Below, in pieces: positions 37,218-45,558 of a DNA stretch of 64,000 bases. Numbering within the stretch: position 1 is the stretch's first letter; each line of letters opens with the position of its first letter. Under the pieces are notes generated by a model. It saw only the letters and a list, made by a program, of their open reading frames with translations, ran no database searches and had not been told where the DNA came from. Origin of the DNA: an uncultured Dysgonomonas sp. (GTDB lineage: Bacteria > Bacteroidota > Bacteroidia > Bacteroidales > Dysgonomonadaceae); NCBI RefSeq assembly GCF_900079725.1, contig NZ_LT599032.1, positions 2,920,692 through 2,984,691 on the forward strand, read 5' to 3'. Position numbers and translations under genes: made by a program.

Positions 37218-37442
37218 ATGCTAATACATGATATTGGAATCAATTCAGGAATAATTTGGCAGCTATTATTCGAAAAAGGAGCTCTCTCCATCCGAGAGAT
37301 TGGTGAATTAACGGGTTTCAGAGACAGTATGATATTTCTGGCCTTAGGTTGGTTATCCAAAGAAAAAAAAATCCGTTTTTTCGAGAAGGATAACACTATT
37401 TATACGGAATTATTGAATCCTTTTCAAGAGATGTTTTATTAA
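37218..37442 (+). CDS. winged helix-turn-helix protein (DUF2582-like)
   Basis: The protein has 74 residues. IGINSGIIWQLLFEKG, SIREIGELTGF and the sequence ALGWLSKEKKIRFFEKDN match the small winged-helix domain once called DUF2582. It lacks any other domain and is a likely local regulator or chromatin-like protein. It follows the LPS-kinase-like gene by 17 bp and is probably co-transcribed. Confidence 0.75.
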   Translation: MLIHDIGINSGIIWQLLFEKGALSIREIGELTGFRDSMIFLALGWLSKEKKIRFFEKDNTIYTELLNPFQEMFY

Positions 37443-38044
37443 ATATGAATATTGTATTTCTAAATAATTATATAGAAGTATAATTATAAGACAATCAAAG
37501 CCCTGGATGTACAGCCGAAGAATCATTTCGTTTATATTCATGGTTGGTCGGTATTAACTGAAATTTATTATCAATATGGCTTAGACTGTATATACTCATT
37601 ATCGGCATTATTACATTGGGAACTGATATATTGGGTGTTTTTTATATCCATTTGTTTAAAAGGAACATGTGAAACAAAGATTAATATCAAAGAATGGTCT
37701 ATCGACGAAAGCTCTATGATAATAGTCTATACGAATAATTGAATAGTTGAAGCTTGGACAGTCCAACGACTTCTTGACTAAATTTTTCATTTGATTTAAT
37801 TCAGGAACAGAAAATATTTCACATAAACACCTGTTAAACAGCAATGATAAATAAGAAGTGAAAATATTAAAAAGAAGAAAAGAAGTTATTTCATTATACA
37901 TAACCATCTATAATCTCAATGACTATATCTCGTAATCGTTTAAAGAGAAATCTAGATATTTAGAGAGAGTAAGACTACCTATATTCTCTTATAATATTCT
38001 GATTTTTATATCTGGATTAATTTATATAACAAATTCCCTCAATC
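37443..38044. other. gene-poor gap of about 600 bp
   Basis: I see no convincing gene. From about 37490 to 37743 a plus frame stays open for about 80 codons (around KNHFVYIHGWSVLTEIYY) but lacks an ATG, and may be the remnant of a lost gene. The rest is AT-rich and includes the region upstream of the GTG-start gene at 38045. No repeat or strong hairpin was noticed. Confidence 0.3.
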
Positions 38045-40414
38045 GTGAAATTTATTTTCATATACATATTCATATCAGCATTTTATATAAGCAGTTATGC
38101 TCAAAATTTCATCGGAAACATTAGAGATTTATCTGACGCACCAATAAATGCCGCAACTATCTTTATTAAGGGAATAAATCAAGGTATTATTAGTGATAAA
38201 AATGGAATGTTTCAAATTTCATTAAAAGAAGGAAATTATTCTTTAATTTGCCAATATCCAGGATACAAAGAAATATCAGATTCTATTTTTATATCAAAAG
38301 GCAATAGCCTCAATCGGATATATAAATTAGAAAAAGACACCTTATTTATTGATTCAATAACCGAGAAACAGAATGAATACCAAGCAAATACCATTATTAG
38401 AAACTGCATAAATAGTGTTTCAAAAGATATGGAATCGGTACTGTATTATAATGTAAGTCATTATATTCGGGGACAAATGATTATTAACGAAGTCTCAGAC
38501 TTTATTGATAACACCAGTTATAAACTTGACCGAAGGTACCTTTCATCTTTGAAAGGACATGTGATTTCTACTGAAATATATGGCAATACTCAGGCTATAG
38601 AACCGGGATCCTATAAGATAAACATAGAAGGTTATCAAGGTTATATTCCCAGAATATTTACAGAAAAGGGGCTTTTCGATTTTTTTAAAGAATCAATATA
38701 TACTGAAAATTATAATGGGTTTGTATCTCCTTTAAGCTCAAATGCATTTAAATATTACAGATTTGAATACGGAGGATATTACAAATCAACTGATACCAAG
38801 ATTTATAAAATAAAAGTGAACGCAAAATTCAACAATCCGGATCTAATAAATGGTTACTTGTTTATTAAAGAAGAAGGATGGAATATTAATTATGTAATCC
38901 TTAATACTGACAAAAATGGTTTAAAATCGTCAATAACGATATCATACAACCAATTACAACCAATTACTATTTATAATGATATTGCATTCCGTATGGTAGG
39001 GGTAAAAGGTTCTGTCGAATATTATTCCGGACTAAAACTGAATAACGTTGACGAAAAGAGAGAATTTCATGCCAACAAACAGAAGAACAGTTCTGAATAT
39101 ATCATTGATACATGTGCAAATAAAAGGGATAGTAGCTTCTGGAATAAAGTCAGATTACAACCCATAGGTTCAAATTTCTTAGAACAAATATCAGATACGA
39201 TGAACTTAAGGAACAGGAGACCTGATTTATCAAAGTTTATAATTGCAAAACTACTACTGGGCGGATATCTGATAGGAAATGATACAAGCAAGATCTCTTT
39301 AAAATATAATGGAGTTAAAATGATCTTTCGAGATTACAATTATGTCGATGGTTTTTGGCTTGGCAATAGATTCAACCTAAAAGTACAGTTTGACAATAAT
39401 ACCAATATTGAAGCCTTGCCTTATATATATTGTGCAACTGCTCGCAAACGGTTATTGGGTGGAAACGATATAATGTATAATTATAACCTAAAGAAAAAAG
39501 GACAATTTACGGTCAGCTTTGGAACAAGGAGTGAAGATTTTAATAACCTATCACTGACAAGGTACCAGAACTATTTTAATTCTTTAATATTAGGAGAGAA
39601 TACTAATTTCTTCTATCAACATGATTTTCTCTATTTCAACAATAGTATTCATCTAAATCCTAAGATTAAAGCTTTTATTTCATTTGGAATTGACAAAAGA
39701 TCCGGACTTAATAACTATACTGATTTTAATATATTAAACCGAAATAAAATACAACCTAATATTTTTCCGAATAGCCGATTTGACCGGACTTATTACTCTT
39801 TAGGCTTTTTATATTCACCTTATTCAAACTATACAATCACAGAGGCTGTCGACATGCATAATAAAAAAGTGACACCTGTCTTCAATATTGAATACCAGGA
39901 AGGTTTCTCATCATGGCAAGTTAATAATTCAAAATATCAAAAATTAAAGGGAGGTATTTCTCATAATATCCCGATCGATTATTTTAATTCTATCGATTAT
40001 AAAATTGAAGCAGGAACATATATTAAGACTGATCACAATATGCACTTTACCGATTATCAGCATTTCGGCGCTTCGGACATGATCCTTAATCTAAATTCAT
40101 TATTTGATTCTTTTTTATTACTGGATAATTATCAATTGCAAACAAATAGATATTGGATAAATATGTTTCTTAATTATTCAGGAAGATATGTTTTTCTAAA
40201 ACATATTCCTTTTTTACAAAGAAGTCCATTTACAGAGAACATACATCTAAAAACATTATTTACTCCAGACTCAAAATCTTACGTGGAAGCAGGCTATTCT
40301 ATTTCATTTAATCGCTTTTTGGGTTTGGGCGCTTTTACCTCTTTCCATAATATTGAAGGCTGCAAGTTTGGTATTCAGTTTTCCTTTAATATAAGATCTC
40401 TAAAACTAGAGTGA
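38045..40414 (+). CDS. DUF5686 / carboxypeptidase-regulatory-like outer-membrane protein
   Basis: The protein has 789 residues. I accept the GTG start because it directly opens a signal peptide ending SSYAQ (about 1-19). A carboxypeptidase-regulatory-like domain (about 20-95; FIGNIRDLSDAPINAATIFI, SDKNGMFQISLKEG) precedes a long DUF5686-type region that looks like a beta-barrel with aromatic-rich strands. The end, FGIQFSFNIRSLKLE, fits an outer-membrane strand. Such proteins are common, abundant outer-membrane components of Bacteroidetes without a defined substrate. The following integrase fragment overlaps its end by 4 bp. Confidence 0.8.
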   Translation: MKFIFIYIFISAFYISSYAQNFIGNIRDLSDAPINAATIFIKGINQGIISDKNGMFQISLKEGNYSLICQYPGYKEISDSIFISKGNSLNRIYKLEKDTLFIDSITEKQNEYQANTIIRNCINSVSKDMESVLYYNVSHYIRGQMIINEVSDFIDNTSYKLDRRYLSSLKGHVISTEIYGNTQAIEPGSYKINIEGYQGYIPRIFTEKGLFDFFKESIYTENYNGFVSPLSSNAFKYYRFEYGGYYKSTDTKIYKIKVNAKFNNPDLINGYLFIKEEGWNINYVILNTDKNGLKSSITISYNQLQPITIYNDIAFRMVGVKGSVEYYSGLKLNNVDEKREFHANKQKNSSEYIIDTCANKRDSSFWNKVRLQPIGSNFLEQISDTMNLRNRRPDLSKFIIAKLLLGGYLIGNDTSKISLKYNGVKMIFRDYNYVDGFWLGNRFNLKVQFDNNTNIEALPYIYCATARKRLLGGNDIMYNYNLKKKGQFTVSFGTRSEDFNNLSLTRYQNYFNSLILGENTNFFYQHDFLYFNNSIHLNPKIKAFISFGIDKRSGLNNYTDFNILNRNKIQPNIFPNSRFDRTYYSLGFLYSPYSNYTITEAVDMHNKKVTPVFNIEYQEGFSSWQVNNSKYQKLKGGISHNIPIDYFNSIDYKIEAGTYIKTDHNMHFTDYQHFGASDMILNLNSLFDSFLLLDNYQLQTNRYWINMFLNYSGRYVFLKHIPFLQRSPFTENIHLKTLFTPDSKSYVEAGYSISFNRFLGLGAFTSFHNIEGCKFGIQFSFNIRSLKLE

Positions 40415-40626
40415 AAATGATTTATGACAACCCTAAGCATGTTGTATCCAAAGCCTACATGTTAGGGGTGTTACAGACTAATCCTATTTCATTTTATAAA
40501 GCCAAACATATTCCAAAAGATAGAGGCTTTTTGAACAACGAGGAATTACAGCAGATAATGAATGTGAAGTTCAAGATAGCAAGCCATGAGCTAATCCGTG
40601 ACCTTTTCATTTTTACAATATCCTAA
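40411..40626 (+). pseudogene. tyrosine recombinase core fragment
   Basis: The fragment has 71 residues. NPISFYKAKHIPKDRGFLNN and EELQQIMNVKFKIASHELI, then RDLFIFTIS, match the middle of Bacteroidetes tyrosine recombinases. They correspond to the end of the core-binding domain up to the first catalytic-Arg region, which normally continues as F-x-C-Y-T-G. The frame stops exactly there, so the catalytic domain is lost. The missing C-terminus of an integrase of the same orientation occurs at 42859-43035. The ATG is fortuitous; it overlaps the preceding gene by 4 bp. Confidence 0.75.
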
Positions 40627-41080
40627 GGAAAATAGGGATAGATTGCGGAATCAAAACAAAACTGACCTATCTCCCGAGTAAGCATTATTATACGAGACCT
40701 GCATAGTAAGTTGTTATCAAATATTTTATCAGTCTTCTTATTTTCATAATCATTCAAAACTGAGTAAAACAACTGTGGAGTCTGATTAGATAACTTCGTT
40801 AGATAATCAGACGAAAATACAATCGCAAACTGTCTTGTCTTCTCATTTCGATGGAAAAAAGGTTGACTTATCATTTCACGCGATGAATATAAATTCAAGG
40901 TATTACCTTTCCAAGGTTCTTTTCTATTATTAATTTGTGGATAGCAGTAATCAAAATCTCCTCCTATATTAATATTTAAACTTAGAGGAATATTTTGTGA
41001 ACCAGATGAGGTTAGAGCTTATCCCATACATTTTCCAGAAAAATATATTCTTCTCTTTTATGTAAATCAAAGAAATCCAT
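40623..41080 (-). pseudogene. remnant of a PchR-type AraC regulator sensor domain
   Basis: Leftward, MDFFDLHKREEYIFLENVWD begins at 41080. It is then frameshifted into an open frame (41018-40623) that contains NPWKGN-like EPWKGNTLNLYSSREM, then FAIVFSSDYLTKL and SRIIMLTREIGQF. This order matches the N-terminal sensor of PchR-like AraC proteins of Bacteroidetes. It breaks off at the edge of the integrase fragment. The HTH part of such a protein lies at 41109-41327 in the opposite orientation. Identity is inferred and not certain. Confidence 0.45.
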
Positions 41081-41108
41081 CTTAATATCTATTTCATGTT
41101 AAATATGA

Positions 41109-41327
41109 AGCAAAGCTAAACAAGTATTCAGATTATTATACAATAACACTGTCTATGGTGTATTATCAGAATACCGAATGGAGAAAGCAAAGCAATATTT
41201 ATTGGATACACAAATGCCTATTTCGGAGACTGCTTTACAAATTGGATTTGAACACCAAAGCAGTTTTTGTAAAGCTTTTAAACGTCAGTTTTTAATGACA
41301 CCTGTTGAATATAGGAACAGCAGATAA
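41109..41327 (+). pseudogene. AraC-family HTH domain fragment
   Basis: A 72-codon open frame has no start codon; an in-frame TGA precedes it at 41106. It reads AKQVFRLLYNNTVYGVLSEY, RMEKAKQYLLDTQ, then ISETALQIGFEHQSSFCKAF and KRQFLMTPVEYRNSR. These are the second half of the first HTH and the whole second HTH with the C-terminal signature of AraC/XylS proteins. The sensor part is missing from this strand, but a likely piece lies inverted immediately to the left. It is inactive as it stands. Confidence 0.85.
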
Positions 41328-41416
41328 AAGAGAAGAAATTAATAGAAATTGGAGTAAGACAAGATTTATTTTATATCTTTACAAAAGATAAGTCGCTCTT
41401 TAATATAGTGAAGAAA

Positions 41417-42604
41417 TTAAGCATATCTAAGAAGCAAGCTGGTTTCTAAATCGTTACCTATTTCAAGACGAAGGCTGTGTAATTTATTGATTAATAGCTG
41501 ATAAGGGCTTTGTTTGTGCCTTCCGGAATGGTAGGTCATCGGCTCTTTTACATCTGCCATTACCCGTAAGCCTTTCATATTGGCTTTTACCATTTCCGGT
41601 GATTGCCACGGAAATAGCGTATCTCTATTTTCGTCCTTGTATTTTTCAATCAAGGCAATAGCTTCGGGCAATAATTTGACACGTGCCCGAAAGTCCGTCT
41701 TCTTTCTGGCATATTTTAGCCAAAGACTTCCTTCTTCGTCAGTAAAAAGGTTTTCTTTCGTTATACGAATGACATCGGCATAGGCAGTCCCCGTGTAGCA
41801 GGCAAAGAGAAATAAGTCTCTTGTAAAACGGGTTGAAGGACGTTTTTGGGGTATATCCAAATCCCGTACTTTCTCAAAGCTCTCTCGGCTTAGTGCTTTG
41901 GGAGTGGTCTCTTTTTGTTTGGGTAGTTTGTAATAGGCAAAATGAAATTTCTCTGAAATTCCTTCTTTGAAAGCAATCTTGCAGATTTTTTTTAGAATAG
42001 CCAAATAGTGGCGAACGGTTTGCATTGCATAGCCTTGTTCACCCAATACAGAATCTTGATACTCTCTGATAAATTGTTCATTAAGTTGTCCGAATGCCAC
42101 ATCTTTGGTTTTAAACTTTTTTTGGATGAATTTACCTAATGAACGGTGCGTATAGACGTAGGTCGATAAAGTCGTTGGAGCAACGTCAATCCCAACACGG
42201 GCTTCCAATTCTTCTATGTGTCGGGTAAGAAGAGCAAGCAGGGTTATTTGTGCTCCCATGTTTCCCTGAAACAAATTCTTGACTGCCTCAGCATCGAATG
42301 GCTTTTTGCGTTCCTCTAGACTATCAAAAGCTGAATGAATATCGAGCAGTATTTTTTCGATTTTCTTATTAGCTTCTACTGCTTCTAGGCTCTTACCATT
42401 CAGACGGCTCTCACGTGGATTCCACAAGTCGAGACTACAAGATAGCTTACAGCTGAACTGTACCTTTGTACTGTTTACAGTTACTCGCCCCATAATTGGA
42501 ATCTTACCTAATTTGTCGGGTGAGCTCTTTTTCAGGTAGAGCAAAACCTTGAACTTTTCTACTTTCATATCACTTATAATTTTGAGGACTTTACCGTTAG
42601 GCAA
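41417..42604 (-). pseudogene. tyrosine site-specific integrase, C-terminally truncated
   Basis: This is a 395-residue ORF. The N-terminal arm-binding (about 15-90) and core-binding (about 110-220) domains and the first catalytic region DLFLFACYTGTAYADVI (Arg just before it) are present, as is the H-x-x-R-H box as TYHSGRH (about 353-359). After this His the sequence changes to an unrelated 36-residue tail. The expected T-F-A block, G-H and the nucleophilic Tyr are all missing in any frame. The recombinase is therefore probably inactive. It points the same way as rteC and the HTH genes and may have been the ICE integrase. Confidence 0.8.
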
Positions 42605-42689
42605 AGTTACCGGTTATATAAGTGCTCTTTATTACGCAAAGATCAGTAAATCAAAGAAATAAAATCGTCCTGTTAGACTTCAGCTTATC

Positions 42690-42800
42690 TCCGGTTACCT
42701 ATTTCGTTTTGGTAACTGAGCGGCTAACGATTTGGTTACTGAACCTCTTCCTAAATCTGCTTAGGCGATTTGTGCCTAAATCAGCAAATCTGCTAATTAT
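42690..42800. repeat. att-like repeat cluster beside the integrase
   Basis: Several repeats crowd this non-coding stretch upstream of the integrase. GTTACCTATTTC at 42694-42705 is also found at 41453-41464 inside the aberrant integrase tail. TTTGGTAACTGA (42708-42719) and TTTGGTTACTGA (42731-42742) start 23 bp apart. AAATCTGCT occurs at 42753 and 42786. The inverted pair TTAGGC/GCCTAA lies at 42761-42766 and 42774-42779. Such short direct repeats are typical of integrase arm-binding or attachment regions. Assignment as att is inferred. Confidence 0.45.
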
Positions 42801-42858
42801 AAACTTGTTACGTTTTTACTTCTAACATCTGCATACGCTTCTTTTACGGTGTTTTACT

Positions 42859-43035
42859 CACACGGCGAGACATACTTTCGCCACTACAGTTACTTTGGCT
42901 AATAAAGTTGCTTTGAAGAATGTATCTAAAATGCTGGGCCATTCATCAACAAGAATGACTGAACATTACGCGAAGGTCTTGGACCAAAGTATTTCAGACG
43001 ATATGAAATCTGTTAATAAGAATTTCCTGAAATAA
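42859..43035 (+). pseudogene. C-terminal catalytic fragment of a tyrosine recombinase
   Basis: A 58-codon frame ends at TAA 43033-43035. It reads HTARHTFATTVTLANKV, then NVSKMLGHSSTRMTEHYAKV. It thus contains the H-x-x-R-H box, the L-G-H motif and the nucleophilic Tyr of EHYAKV. No start codon or upstream domain is attached. The piece has the orientation and family character expected for the missing end of the fragment at 40411-40626, about 2.2 kb away. A hairpin terminator follows at 43056-43088. Confidence 0.85.
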
Positions 43036-43055
43036 TCAGCCAACTAAATTATTAT

Positions 43056-43088
43056 AATGAGGGATATTATCATCAAATATTCCTCATT
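43056..43088 (+). terminator. terminator hairpin after the recombinase fragment
   Basis: AATGAGGGATATT (43056-43068) pairs with AATATTCCTCATT (43076-43088) over 13 bp with one G-T pair and a 7 nt loop. Confidence 0.65.
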
Positions 43089-43200
43089 GTATTCAATACA
43101 AACTTCATACATCAATCATTTATTTTTAACATTCCCCCAGTTTTCCTACCTATATCTGACATTTCCTCTTACCTTAGTAATTCATTAATCGGATTACACT

Positions 43201-43746
43201 ATGCAACAGGATATACGCTGGGGGTCATTTGCCCTGAAATTCGGAGATAACAGCGCCCTTGCCGTCATGGACAGGTTAAAAGAAGCCTTACGTCCTAGAA
43301 CCGAATATGTCATCAGCTTTTATCCAGACGGTACTTTCGGTTACTACTGTTCCGGCAAGAAAGAACTTAACCGTTTATCTAAATTTTTTGGGTGGCGGCT
43401 GCATGATACCCGCACCCATGAGTTCGGCATCCTTACCGGAAGAGGCTATTATTCCTCCGATTGGTTCAACGCCTGTCTCTGGCAATGCCCGACAGGAGAA
43501 CGCAGCAAGGAGATAGAAACAATCCTTGACTATTTATATGCGCCGTTATCGTACGATAACAGCTACTTTCCTGACAATGTTGATTTCCGTCATTTTGAAA
43601 AGGACGGTCTCAACTGTTATTACCTGTATGATTATTACCGGAAAGACACCAAACACGAAAGGAACGATTTTGACAAGAGAGCCCGTAATCTGATTTACCG
43701 GATGTTATGTGGCGTACAACATAACATTTGTTATGTGTTGTTGTAA
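43201..43746 (+). CDS. hypothetical protein of unknown family
   Basis: The protein has 181 residues and no signal peptide or membrane segment. It is rich in Tyr, Arg and Asp and contains YVISFYPDGTFGYYCSG (about 37-53) and FGWRLHDTRTHEFGI (about 63-77). It looks like a compact cytoplasmic alpha/beta protein. The Ala/Arg-rich start (LKEALRPRTE) differs in composition from the AT-rich flanks, so it may have been acquired. A terminator hairpin follows at 43812. I do not recognise a family. Confidence 0.5.
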   Translation: MQQDIRWGSFALKFGDNSALAVMDRLKEALRPRTEYVISFYPDGTFGYYCSGKKELNRLSKFFGWRLHDTRTHEFGILTGRGYYSSDWFNACLWQCPTGERSKEIETILDYLYAPLSYDNSYFPDNVDFRHFEKDGLNCYYLYDYYRKDTKHERNDFDKRARNLIYRMLCGVQHNICYVLL

Positions 43747-44400
43747 TTTATGTAGTATAAACACTTTAACACCCTGATTTTAAACAAGAAAAATCATTAC
43801 CAACACAACATAAAATGGGGATAAAAATACTTTATCTCCATTTTTTATTCATATATCCATAAGATGCCCCCATTTATTTATAAAAATGTTTGTAAATAAG
43901 AAAATTGTTTAATCTCAAATTTACCAAATTATGTTAAAAGAACTTTTTCCTAATCCGATTATTTTATCAAAACATATAGCAGCCCCTTTTGTGCCAATGC
44001 TATCCTGAATATATGGAATGGTCAAGGCAGATTAACAATATACCTTTCAAAAGAGGCTGCAAAAGAAGATCACATATCTGGAAAAAGAAGAAAATTTGCA
44101 TTTTTTTCACAAAACATCTTGACTATATAGAATAAATCAATATATTTGAATATTAGGAGATAATGTAAGCTAAGCAAAGTGATTTAAAAAGACGTACTTT
44201 TAAAATATAATGCCTATGAAGACACACTATGTATTTAATCAAATGCCATCCTGTAAGATACTGACCAATACATTCTAATTTACCCACTTTGAAAAGATCC
44301 CTTATTATATTATATAAATAACATAGCCTCTTAAATTTTATATAACAACAAGTAATAGGAATATTATTTCCTTTTCATACTTTAACCTTAGACGTATACC
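43747..44400. other. gene-free spacer upstream of the Rhs operon, with a terminator
   Basis: About 650 bp without a supported gene. An intrinsic terminator for the preceding gene lies at 43812-43844 (AAAATGGGGATAAA with TTTATCTCCATTTT, then T-rich). The rest is AT-rich and should hold the promoter of the T9SS/Rhs operon. Confidence 0.55.
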
Positions 44401-45552
44401 ATGAAAGCAATTGCATTTATCCTGGCAACTGTGTGGATTTATATTTTGCCTGTTTCCGGGCAACTCAACACAGCTCATAACTATTACAGGGCAGGTGATA
44501 TCCTTGTCAAACAACAAGTAGAATATGTGAATCCCGGAGAAGCCGGAACGAACAAACTTTGGGATTTCAGCCGTCTCAAATCCGTTAATGATGAGTATAC
44601 TCTCGTGTATGACCTGCCTCCCTTGGATGGAGACAACATCTATATATTTGGAAACAAACGCTATCTGAAGAAGGACATACAGGACAACGAACTGATAGTA
44701 GGTACTGAACATAACACCATGTATTATTACCGTTTAACAAATGACAGCCTGCTGCAAATGGGACATGAAAATCCTTCGGTAGTACTGGAATATACCCGTC
44801 CGATGGTACTGACGCATTTCCCTTTGAATTATGGACAAACTGTTTGTTCCAGCTATAAATCGGAAGGCCTTTATTCCGGTACGGTAGATATCCGTACACA
44901 AGGGACAATGACTACTACGGCCGATGCCTACGGTAAGATGATACTGCCATCGGGGGATAGCCTGAATCCGGTTTTGAGAGTAAAAACGATACAGACTATC
45001 TACGATATACCAACAGAGTATATAACTGATGTTCCAAACAGCACCGGCAATCAACTAGAAACCTGCCGGTGGTATAGCAAAGGTTACCGTTACCCCATAT
45101 TTGAGACAATACGCCATATCGACCTGGCAGATAATACAGAGGTGTTCACCACTGCCTTCTTCTTCCCTCCACAAGACCACCTGTATCTGGATACCGACCC
45201 CGAGAACCTGGCTTTGCTGGATGAATTATGGAAAGACACCGAAGATAATACTGCCAATACTGAAACCCTACAGACTAAAACCGTGATGCTGGAAGATATC
45301 CTAACCTGCAGGATGTATCCTAATCCAGTGGAATCAGTTCTTAACCTGAAATATGAATTGAAAGCGGATGCCAAGGTTTCATTCGAGTTATACTCGTTAG
45401 AAGGTATGCCGGTAAAGAAAATTGTATCAATAAGTAAGGCTAAAGGCATATACTACGATACGCTGGATTGTTCTACACTGGCTCCGAAAAACTATGTATT
45501 AAGAATTATAGCTAACGGAGTATTTATCAATGAGATCATCATTAAAAAATAG
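44401..45552 (+). CDS. secreted protein with type IX secretion sorting domain (type A)
   Basis: The protein has 383 residues. A signal peptide (about 1-20, ending VSGQ) precedes a beta-rich body of unknown fold. The C-terminal domain (about 300-383) reads CRMYPNPVESVLNLKYEL and SFELYSLEGMPVKKI, then LAPKNYVLRIIANG. This is the type A T9SS sorting domain with its Y-P-N-P entry. It is probably translocated across the outer membrane and attached to the surface. Its stop lies only 6 bp before the first Rhs gene, so the secretion tag protein and the Rhs proteins appear to be made together. Confidence 0.85.
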   Translation: MKAIAFILATVWIYILPVSGQLNTAHNYYRAGDILVKQQVEYVNPGEAGTNKLWDFSRLKSVNDEYTLVYDLPPLDGDNIYIFGNKRYLKKDIQDNELIVGTEHNTMYYYRLTNDSLLQMGHENPSVVLEYTRPMVLTHFPLNYGQTVCSSYKSEGLYSGTVDIRTQGTMTTTADAYGKMILPSGDSLNPVLRVKTIQTIYDIPTEYITDVPNSTGNQLETCRWYSKGYRYPIFETIRHIDLADNTEVFTTAFFFPPQDHLYLDTDPENLALLDELWKDTEDNTANTETLQTKTVMLEDILTCRMYPNPVESVLNLKYELKADAKVSFELYSLEGMPVKKIVSISKAKGIYYDTLDCSTLAPKNYVLRIIANGVFINEIIIKK

Positions 45553-45558
45553 AAAACT

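Noticed and set aside
37656-37907. 83-codon minus-strand ORF in the gap before the DUF5686 gene
   Set aside because: No domain, signal or conserved context; composition is like AT-rich spacer.
41417-43035. The + strand catalytic fragment as the missing end of the minus-strand integrase
   Set aside because: The H-x-x-R-H box is present in both pieces, so they overlap rather than complement each other; the fragment better fits the 40411 piece.
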